From contig CP070752.1 in assembly GCA_020348625.1 (NCBI GenBank), positions 1,484,790-1,492,165 of the forward strand: a stretch of DNA of 7,376 bases, read 5' to 3'. Positions 1 through 4,947 of the stretch are shown here, in pieces. The DNA comes from Deltaproteobacteria bacterium. GTDB lineage: Bacteria; Desulfobacterota; DSM-4660; Desulfatiglandales; B25-G16. How positions within the stretch are numbered: the stretch's first letter is position 1; each line of letters opens with the position of its first letter. Both the position numbers and the translations under genes were made by a program. The notes under the pieces were generated by a model. That model was not told the origin of the DNA and made no database searches. It saw only the letters and a program-made list of their open reading frames with translations.

Positions 1-2
1 CC

Positions 3-134
3 CTCATCGGCCGGGAAATTGCCCAGCACGGTTTCCAGGTAGTGTTCCTGTCGCGGCGTCTGGACACAGAGTACTCTGAGGCCGAGGAGCAGCAGCGCAT
101 TGGAAACAACGGACTGGTCCTTAACCCCTCCTAA
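3..134 (+). CDS. C-terminal end of an unrecognised protein, cut by the window edge
   Basis: An open frame enters from the left edge and ends at TAA 132-134, giving the last 43 residues of a protein. The visible part runs from LIGREIAQHGFQVVFLSRR through a very acidic/polar stretch (DTEYSEAEEQQR) to GNNGLVLNPS. Almost all codons before about position 110 end in C or G, and the other two plus frames contain stops (40-42 and one near 100), so this looks like genuine coding sequence. The first part could be a beta-strand/helix pair from an alpha/beta fold, but I do not recognise the family and assign no function. The last seven or so residues are encoded by DNA that, on the other strand, looks like a ferritin-like gene. 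The natural C-terminus may therefore have been replaced at a rearrangement junction. Confidence 0.55.
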   Translation, partial: LIGREIAQHGFQVVFLSRRLDTEYSEAEEQQRIGNNGLVLNPS

Positions 135-209
135 GGCATCCCGATAGACCTTCTCTCCGTTTTTCTCTATCTGGATTGCCAGATCGATGATATCGGCACT
201 TGAAAACAT
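102..209 (-). pseudogene. N-terminal remnant of a rubrerythrin/ferritin-like gene
   Basis: Reading leftward from an ATG at 209-207, the minus strand encodes MFSSADIIDLAIQIEKNGE, then KVYRDALGGVKDQSVVS. This is the typical first helix of small ferritin-like (rubrerythrin-type) diiron proteins, with an E-x-N-G-E-x-x-Y pattern in which E15 or E19 would be an iron-ligand glutamate. An AAGGGG ribosome binding site (220-215 on the minus strand) lies five bases before the ATG, so this was a real gene start. After about residue 36 the frame stays open to the window edge but reads LLLLGLRVLCVQTPRQ, which lacks the expected E-E-x-x-H motif. On the opposite strand that DNA is a convincing coding frame. 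I infer a truncated gene whose 3' part was lost by rearrangement. The alternative is a genuine but divergent overlapping gene, which I consider less likely. Confidence 0.5.
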
Positions 210-541
210 GGCATCCCCTTTTTTGCATAAGGCCCATGATACGAAATGACAACTTATCCGTACAGCTAAAAAGGGCTTCCCGAAACCCCACAAAGTGCCA
301 TCTTCGGGTGAAAACGGCGATCCCGTAGCCGGGTTGCTTTACTCGAGTTTCGTGAATTTCTATTGAACACAGTTGTCCCAGAGCGACATTCGCGGAAAAC
401 CCAGGAAAATGCTGGCCGCTTAGCCGTTGACCCGCCGATCCATTTGCCCTATAGTGCCTCTTCCGAAAACAATGAACCGCTACGTTCGGAGAAACTGAGA
501 ATTGCTCGACTCGGTTCTGCCATTCCAGGTAAAGGAAAATC
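210..541. other. 332-bp intergenic region between the ferritin-like remnant and the MATE gene
   Basis: No convincing gene is present; the short open frames here lack family resemblance and good start signals. Reading plus, it holds a possible structured segment at 279-337 with two alternative pairings: CCCGAA (279-284) with TTCGGG (303-308), or AACCC (284-288) with GGGTT (331-335) plus CGGG (305-308) with CCCG (322-325). It also holds a sigma-70-type promoter at 427-455. On the minus strand the last bases carry the ribosome binding site of the ferritin-like remnant. No convincing minus-strand promoter was seen. Confidence 0.6.
427..455 (+). promoter_or_regulatory. Sigma-70-type promoter for the MATE transporter gene
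   Basis: TTGACC at 427-432 and TATAGT at 450-455 each match five of six bases of the housekeeping -35 and -10 consensus, with the ideal 17-base spacer. Transcription would start near 462, giving a leader of about 80 bases before the ATG at 542. The leader includes the ribosome binding site AAAGGA (531-536). No operator-like palindrome was recognised around it. Confidence 0.65.
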
Positions 542-1978
542 ATGCATTATGTGACTAACAGATGGACAAGCACGGGCGGCTACCGCGAGGTCCTCGTAAT
601 AGCCGTTCCTTTGATCCTGAGCACAAGCGCTTGGTCCGTTCAGCACTTCGTTGATAGGATGTTTCTCTCGTGGTATTCACCCGAGACTCTAGCAGCATCT
701 ATGCCTGCCGGTATCCTCTTCTTTACAATCATGAGCCTGTTTATCGGTACCGCCAGCTACGTCAGCACCTTTGTGGCCCAATATTTCGGCGCCGAGCGAT
801 ATCAGAGGATCGGGCCGGCCCTCTGGCAAGGGATATATATCTCATTGCTGGGAGGGCTCCTGCTGTTATGCCTCATTCCCTTCGCTCAACCCATCTTCGG
901 TCTGGTCGGCCACGATCCTGCAGTGCAGCATCATGAGGTTGTGTACTTTCGAATTCTCTGTATTGGCGGTTTTCCGGTTATCGCCTCTGCTGCTATCTCC
1001 GGATTCTTTGCCGGGAGGGGTCGGCCGTGGCCGGTCATGTGGGTGAATACGCTGTCCACCGCCGTCAACCTCATCATGGACTATGCCCTGATATTCGGCG
1101 CGTGGGGTTTCCCTGAGCTTGGCATTAAGGGTGCGGGAATCGCAACGGTTTTGGCCGGATGTTTCTCCCTTCTTGCTTACCTCCTCCTGGTATCCAGGAG
1201 AGTCCATGACCGAACCTTTCATACGCTCAAGGGATGGAAGCCGGAAAAAGAGCTGTTTCTTCGACTCATCCGGTTTGGTTTGCCCTCCGGGGTACAGTTC
1301 TTCTTGGAGATGGCGGGCTTTACGGTATTCATCCTCCTAGTCGGCCGTCTAGGTATTACGAGTCTGGCCGCCACCAATATCGCCTTCAACATTAACACGC
1401 TGGCCTTTATGCCCATGATAGGCTGCGGTATGGCTATATCGGTACTCGTGGGTCAGTATCTGGGAAAAGACAGGCCCGATCTCGCTCAAAAGAGTGTATT
1501 CTCCGGCTTCCATATCACCTTTGTTTACATGGCAGCAATTGCCGGCGCGTATGTGCTTATTCCCCACGTTTTCGTGAATCCCTTTGCTGCGCAGGCAGAT
1601 CCCGAGCGCTTTGCCGAGATCTACCACCTGACCGTCATTCTCCTGAGATTTATTGCGGTCTATTCAATCTTTGACACCATGAACATCATCTTCGCCTCCG
1701 CAATTAAGGGAGCCGGCGATACCCGCTTCGTCATGCTTACCATTGTAATTCTTTCGTTGGTCGTAATGGTAGTCCCTGCGTATGCGGCCGTTGTGATCCT
1801 TAAGCTGGGCCTCATGGTCTCGTGGATCATTGTCTCAGCGTATATCATCATACTGGGCCTTGTCTTCTTTTGCCGATTCCTCGGCGGCAAGTGGAAGACC
1901 ATGCGGGTAATCGAAGAACCCGTGAAGGTCCTCCCGCCCCGATGCTCCGAATGCCCGGGTGAGAAGTTCAAGACTTAG
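542..1978 (+). CDS. MATE-family multidrug/toxin efflux transporter
   Basis: Encodes a 478-residue polytopic inner-membrane protein of the MATE (NorM/DinF-like) family, which exports cationic drugs or metabolites by antiport with sodium ions or protons. About twelve hydrophobic segments are arranged as two homologous halves. The family-typical segment NLIMDYALIFG is at residues 176-186, followed by the GIKGAGIAT loop (194-202). The second half contains IKGAGDTR (388-395), a common MATE loop. The N-terminus contains an AVPLILSTSAWSVQHFVDR stretch like the first MATE helix, with D38 in it. Length is slightly above the usual 440-460 because of a hydrophilic C-terminal tail (about 450-478) containing a C468-x-x-C471 pair. 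The start is supported by AAAGGA five bases upstream. It has its own promoter at 427-455. Substrate cannot be told from sequence. Confidence 0.93.
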   Translation: MHYVTNRWTSTGGYREVLVIAVPLILSTSAWSVQHFVDRMFLSWYSPETLAASMPAGILFFTIMSLFIGTASYVSTFVAQYFGAERYQRIGPALWQGIYISLLGGLLLLCLIPFAQPIFGLVGHDPAVQHHEVVYFRILCIGGFPVIASAAISGFFAGRGRPWPVMWVNTLSTAVNLIMDYALIFGAWGFPELGIKGAGIATVLAGCFSLLAYLLLVSRRVHDRTFHTLKGWKPEKELFLRLIRFGLPSGVQFFLEMAGFTVFILLVGRLGITSLAATNIAFNINTLAFMPMIGCGMAISVLVGQYLGKDRPDLAQKSVFSGFHITFVYMAAIAGAYVLIPHVFVNPFAAQADPERFAEIYHLTVILLRFIAVYSIFDTMNIIFASAIKGAGDTRFVMLTIVILSLVVMVVPAYAAVVILKLGLMVSWIIVSAYIIILGLVFFCRFLGGKWKTMRVIEEPVKVLPPRCSECPGEKFKT

Positions 1979-1988
1979 TGCGCATTCA

Positions 1989-2034
1989 TCACCTTATGGA
2001 TCTCTAGTACTGTGTCGGGAGGCCCACACGGTGA
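1989..2034 (+). terminator. Possible stem-loop after the MATE gene, without T-tract
   Basis: Eleven bases after the MATE stop codon, TCACC (1989-1993) can pair with GGTGA (2030-2034). Inside it GTGT (2012-2015) plus GGG (2017-2019) pairs with CCC (2023-2025) plus ACAC (2026-2029), with a single bulged C and a three-base loop. The inner hairpin is the stronger part. No run of T follows, so intrinsic termination is doubtful. It could instead protect the 3' end of the transcript. Confidence 0.3.
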
Positions 2035-2152
2035 AAGCCCTCATACCTCTTCGAATTTGACTTTTTCGCCGATTTGTAGAATGGTAGCCTGAAAGCACCT
2101 ATAGGTAACAGCAAAAAGACCTGCACGTAGCATTATCTTTCACACAGAGACC

Positions 2153-2938
2153 ATGAGGCAAAGGCCAAGACATATCGTTACCTTTGAGCGTAAACGCGAC
2201 TGTATCCTCGTTGTTCTTTTCCTTCTTATGCAAATAGCCGGATGTGAAAAGAGACCCCCGGTTCCGTCGCATGCCGTATCGGAGAGAAGGTTGGCCACCA
2301 TAGGCTATTCCATCCAGGCCGGCGCTTTCATGAACCTTGACAACGCTGTGCGGCTTGTGGAGGGGCTCGAAGCCAAGGGATTAAACGCCTACTACTTCGT
2401 CCACGAATCCGGTCTTTACAAGGTCCGATTCGGCAATTTCCCTTCTAAGCAGTTGGCTCAACAACGGGCTGAAAGCCTTCGTGCCGCTGGGACTGTTGAC
2501 GAGTATTATATCGTCAGCCCCGATGATTATGCTGCGGTTCAGGAAAGAGCTTACGGCCAGAAGTACCTGAGATTTAAGCTCGTAGAAACGGCAGAGCGCT
2601 TTATCGGCGTCCCGTATCGGTGGGGAGGATCTTCGCCGGATGCCGGATTTGATTGTAGCGGTCTCGCCATGACCGTTTACTACTTGAACGGTTTGAATCT
2701 ACCCCGTTCCTCCAAAGAACAATTCCGGGCAGGCGTTCCTGTCGAGCGCCGCCAGCTATCGCGAGGCGATCTGGTCTTCTTTGCCACCTCTGGAGCGGGA
2801 ACCGTATCCCATGTCGGCATATATGCCGGCAAAAACAGGTTCATTCATGCCCCGGGGCGTGGCAAGAAGATCCGTATTGAATCACTTTCGAAACGGTATT
2901 ATAAGAGCCGCTATGCCGGTGCTCGAACCTACCTATAG
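2153..2938 (+). CDS. Lipoprotein with SPOR domain and NlpC/P60 peptidoglycan endopeptidase domain
   Basis: A 261-residue predicted lipoprotein. Residues 1-30 form a basic start, a hydrophobic core (ILVVLFLLMQ) and a lipobox IAG-C31. The residue after the cysteine is Glu, so nothing argues against outer-membrane sorting. Residues about 50-121 form a SPOR domain (GYSIQAGAF, then GLYKVRFGNF, ending YYIV), which in known proteins binds glycan strands stripped of stem peptides. Residues about 140-261 form an NlpC/P60 cysteine peptidase of the MepS/Spr type: YRWGG (155-159), catalytic C168 in FDCSGL, RGDLVFF (204-210), catalytic H220 in SHVGIY and a third polar residue H232 in FIHA. All catalytic residues are present, so it is likely an active DL-endopeptidase cutting stem peptides or cross-links. 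The ribosome binding site is weak (CAGAGA), but this is the only start that keeps a complete signal peptide. The gene is 174 bp from the MATE stop. Confidence 0.93.
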   Translation: MRQRPRHIVTFERKRDCILVVLFLLMQIAGCEKRPPVPSHAVSERRLATIGYSIQAGAFMNLDNAVRLVEGLEAKGLNAYYFVHESGLYKVRFGNFPSKQLAQQRAESLRAAGTVDEYYIVSPDDYAAVQERAYGQKYLRFKLVETAERFIGVPYRWGGSSPDAGFDCSGLAMTVYYLNGLNLPRSSKEQFRAGVPVERRQLSRGDLVFFATSGAGTVSHVGIYAGKNRFIHAPGRGKKIRIESLSKRYYKSRYAGARTYL

Positions 2939-2968
2939 TAAAAGCGGGTAATGACTCAAACTGTATCC

Positions 2969-3061
2969 GGACGTATCTGCACACAGTGGGTGCAGGCACC
3001 GCGCGAAGCACGGGTGTAGTTCCCTCATACGTCCTGTAATTCTTGAAGATGCGGTGCAGAT
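2969..3061 (+). repeat. Nested and competing inverted repeats upstream of the ECF sigma gene
   Basis: GGACGTAT (2969-2976) and ATACGTCC (3027-3034) form a perfect 8-bp inverted repeat. Directly inside it CTGCAC (2977-2982) can pair with GTGTAG (3014-3019) through one G-U pair, and GTGC (2990-2993) with GCAC (3008-3011). A competing perfect 8-bp pair is ATCTGCAC (2975-2982) with GTGCAGAT (3054-3061). GGTGCAG also recurs directly at 2989-2995 and 3053-3059. No T-run follows, so it is not a standard terminator. It lies just after the NlpC gene and before the sigma-factor promoter, and could be a 3' structure, a small RNA or a regulatory site. Confidence 0.4.
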
Positions 3062-3077
3062 GATCTGGCCCCTAACT

Positions 3078-3105
3078 GGAACCTTTAAAGAATAAAATTG
3101 TCTAA
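3078..3105 (+). promoter_or_regulatory. ECF (RpoE-type) promoter, predicted autoregulatory site of the sigma gene
   Basis: GGAACCT (3078-3084), 16 bases, then TCTAA (3101-3105). This is very close to the E. coli sigma-E type promoter (GGAACTT, about 16 bases, TCTGA/TCTAA). The same layout with identical spacing sits before the VIT/vWA gene. It lies directly upstream of an ECF sigma gene, the usual position for autoregulation. The predicted transcription start is about 3111-3113, at or within the ATG of the sigma gene. Confidence 0.65.
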
Positions 3106-3110
3106 CCTTT

Positions 3111-3716
3111 ATGAGTAAAGAGAGCGGCAAGGAGAGCGGAGAGCCTCAGTTCGATTCTGCGCTCGTCAGGTCCTTTCAGGCCGGCAACAAGGCAGCATTT
3201 GATACGCTGGTGCTCAAACACAAGGATAAAATATTCAATCTTTGCTTCAGGTTCCTGGGTGATTACCAGGAAGCCAACGATTTAGCTCAAGAGGTCTTCA
3301 TAAAGGCCTACCGATCTCTAAGGGCATTCAGATTCGAGTCGGCCTTTGGGACATGGCTGTATCGAATTGCGGTAAACACGTGCAAAAACAAGGTGAAGTC
3401 ATTGGATCACCGGTATGCCAAGAAGATGGTGCACCTGGACAATCCCGGAGCGACGAAAGCCGCCCACCGTCTAGAGATACGCGATGAGACACCGTCGCCT
3501 CTCGCCGAGCTCGAAAGAAAGGAGCGGATGGAACTCATACAGCGGGCGATAGAATCTCTGCCGCCGGAACAGAAGATGGTGATTATACTCCGCGACATCC
3601 AAGGCCTGCCCTATGATGATATTGCGGATATTACCGGCTACGGCCTCGGCACAGTGAAATCGCGGCTCTCCAGGGCAAGGCTTGAACTACGAAGAAAACT
3701 CATAAAGGTCTTATGA
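3111..3716 (+). CDS. ECF (RpoE-like) RNA polymerase sigma factor
   Basis: A 201-residue group 4 sigma factor that directs RNA polymerase to stress or envelope promoters. Region 2 spans about residues 25-95: AFDTLVLKHKDKIFNLCFR, then DLAQEVFIKAY (57-67) for core binding and FGTWLYRIAVNTCKN (79-93) for -10 recognition. A variable linker (about 96-140) is followed by region 4 (about 142-197), with LPPEQKMVIILRDIQGLPY and the helix-turn-helix GLGTVKSRLSRARLELRRKL for -35 binding. It has the two-domain length typical of ECF factors and lacks the C-terminal extension of SnoaL-type groups. The start is the only ATG ahead of region 2. No Shine-Dalgarno precedes it, and the adjacent ECF promoter predicts a leaderless transcript. 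It is followed after one base by its anti-sigma gene, so the two are very probably co-transcribed. Its target set probably includes its own promoter and that of the VIT/vWA gene. Confidence 0.95.
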   Translation: MSKESGKESGEPQFDSALVRSFQAGNKAAFDTLVLKHKDKIFNLCFRFLGDYQEANDLAQEVFIKAYRSLRAFRFESAFGTWLYRIAVNTCKNKVKSLDHRYAKKMVHLDNPGATKAAHRLEIRDETPSPLAELERKERMELIQRAIESLPPEQKMVIILRDIQGLPYDDIADITGYGLGTVKSRLSRARLELRRKLIKVL

Positions 3717-3717
3717 A

Positions 3718-4737
3718 ATGGAATGTTCCCAAATAAAAGAACTGTTATCCGAATACATGGATGGCATGCTTGATAAAGAGACTGCAGAACTTGTGGAAAA
3801 ACACCTCGAGACCTGCGAGGATTGCAGGGAAGAACTTGCGTCCTTGAGGGCAATTAGTGAGGAGTTGAGCTCCCTTGAATCGGTAGAAGCACCTGCGGAT
3901 TTCCTGAATAAGGTACATGAACGTATCGAGCAGCGCTCTCTGGTTTCGAGGGTATTTCGCAGTATATTCGCTCCCACGTGGCCCAAGATCCCCTTTCAGC
4001 TCGCAACCGCTGCGGCAATGGCAGTCCTTGTTTTTTCGCTCTTCAACGTAATGCAATCGGAAAACCAGATCATAGGTGTACCCTTTCAGTCTGAGAAGGC
4101 AAGAACCGATAAGCCCCCTGCAACGGATTCTCTTGAACCGGCACCGGTTGAGCCGACCTACCAGGGTCAACCTACCTTACAGAAGGCAGTAATGCCGGAG
4201 AAGCCCGCCGAGAGAAAACCAATCGAGCTCGTGCTTTTGCTCCAACGAGAGACACCAAGCAGGGTCTATTCTCCGGGTGAAGGGGCTGAGGCGGAAGATG
4301 CAAAAACAGGGACAGGAGCGCTTGAAAAAGAGGAACCCTTTGCAGCTCAGAAACCACTAGGAAAACGAACAAAACAAGCGGCCCGAAAGGCCGAGTCAGG
4401 AACAGGTTGGAGTGACGAGAAACGACAGCACCCCTTAGCTCCGAACGAGAAGTTTGCTGGATCTTCGGATGAAGAGGCTGGGAAATCTCCCCTTTCACTT
4501 CAAGCCCTCTCAAAGTTACATAGGCTCATAGAGCTTGAAGGCGGCGGGGTAATAGCCGAAGGAGATGAGGGAGTAAGCCCGTCCCAGTATCTTACCGCGG
4601 AGATCCCCGCAAAAAACTACCGCTCATTTTTGGATAAAGTAGGTCGGTTAGGCGTCCTCCAGTCTTCTCCTTCGGCCATACCCCTAGGCGACCGTGAAAT
4701 GATTCTGGTCCGTATTCGGCTCATACCTGCTCCCTGA
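3718..4737 (+). CDS. Transmembrane zinc-finger (ZAS) anti-sigma factor with large periplasmic region
   Basis: A 339-residue predicted anti-sigma factor for the adjacent sigma gene. The cytoplasmic N-terminus (1-85) is a zf-HC2/ZAS domain: C3, then H29-x3-C33-x2-C36 in KHLETCEDCREEL, the zinc ligand set of RsrA/ChrR-type anti-sigma factors. One hydrophobic segment (about 93-113) would cross the inner membrane. The periplasmic part has three pieces: a proline-rich linker (about 120-168), a short strand-like segment PIELVLLLQRE (168-178), and a highly polar, probably disordered stretch (about 182-255). A folded C-terminal region (about 258-339) follows with SLQALSKLHRLIELEGGGVI and YLTAEIPAKNYRSFLDKV. 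From memory this C-terminal part resembles DUF2275- or DUF4349-type domains; I cannot verify which. Translation probably starts from AAAGG at 3704-3708, nine bases before the ATG and inside the sigma gene. The trigger (ligand or protease) is unknown. Confidence 0.88.
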   Translation: MECSQIKELLSEYMDGMLDKETAELVEKHLETCEDCREELASLRAISEELSSLESVEAPADFLNKVHERIEQRSLVSRVFRSIFAPTWPKIPFQLATAAAMAVLVFSLFNVMQSENQIIGVPFQSEKARTDKPPATDSLEPAPVEPTYQGQPTLQKAVMPEKPAERKPIELVLLLQRETPSRVYSPGEGAEAEDAKTGTGALEKEEPFAAQKPLGKRTKQAARKAESGTGWSDEKRQHPLAPNEKFAGSSDEEAGKSPLSLQALSKLHRLIELEGGGVIAEGDEGVSPSQYLTAEIPAKNYRSFLDKVGRLGVLQSSPSAIPLGDREMILVRIRLIPAP

Positions 4738-4860
4738 TCCCTTTCCCTCACCTTCCAGCTCCGTGTCCTCATGTCAGCCCAAAGGAGATTCATTCCCCAT
4801 TTCCCCTTTCAGCATTGCCTTCCCTTCTTCGTTCTGTGCATATCCTTTTCCTCCGGTCCG
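4738..4860 (+). other. C-rich, G-poor untranslated stretch, possible Rho-loading zone
   Basis: The bases after the anti-sigma stop are strongly pyrimidine-rich. By hand count, positions 4741-4860 contain about 47 C and 16 G, with many CCCT/TTCC runs and no strong hairpin. C-rich, G-poor, unstructured RNA is the classical character of Rho utilisation sites, so this may end the sigma/anti-sigma transcript. There is no intrinsic terminator and no small coding frame. Confidence 0.3.
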
Positions 4861-4880
4861 TTGAAAGAATAAAGATTCTC

Positions 4881-4908
4881 GGAACTTTTTTGTTCCCTTC
4901 TTGTCTAC
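4881..4908 (+). promoter_or_regulatory. ECF (RpoE-type) promoter for the VIT/vWA gene
   Basis: GGAACTT (4881-4887) is an exact sigma-E type -35 element. It is followed after 16 bases by TCTAC (4904-4908). It is nearly the same as the element before the sigma gene, including TTG immediately ahead of TCTA. The start of transcription would be near 4914-4916, giving a leader of about 33 bases that contains the ribosome binding site. The -35 forms the left arm of a perfect GGAAC-T6-GTTCC inverted repeat (4881-4896), and AGAAT-N4-ATTCT lies just upstream (4866-4879). Confidence 0.7.
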
Positions 4909-4947
4909 TGCATTAAAACCGCATCATCGGGAAAGGAGGAAGCAAAC

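Noticed and set aside
121..543. Minus-strand 140-residue open frame across the left intergenic region
   Set aside because: It is in a different frame from the ferritin-like start and its composition is irregular. It has no recognisable domain. Chance open frame.
363..554. Plus-strand 63-residue open frame upstream of the MATE gene
   Set aside because: It has no ribosome binding site, contains the sigma-70-type promoter inside it, overlaps the MATE start, and its translation shows no family or structural character.
2016..2040. Resemblance of GGTGAAAGCCC and neighbours to part of a cobalamin riboswitch
   Set aside because: Only a few bases match. The rest of the conserved core, including the B12 box, is absent in the 174-bp gap.
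2057..2082. Possible sigma-70 promoter before the NlpC/P60 gene: TTGACT and TAGAAT
   Set aside because: Each box is good alone, but the spacer is only 14 bases, too short for normal sigma-70 promoters. No better pairing was found, so the promoter of this gene is left unassigned.
2097..2106. Perfect 10-bp palindrome ACCTATAGGT before the NlpC/P60 gene
   Set aside because: It is short enough to occur by chance, has no second copy nearby and is not positioned with a convincing promoter.
3018..3024. Minus-strand GGGAACTA as another ECF -35 element
   Set aside because: No TCTA/TCTGA-like element lies 15-17 bases downstream on that strand and no minus-strand gene follows.
3745..4170. Minus-strand 141-residue open frame opposite the anti-sigma gene
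   Set aside because: It is a shadow of the anti-sigma coding sequence, whose plus-strand zinc-finger motif and membrane segment are clear.
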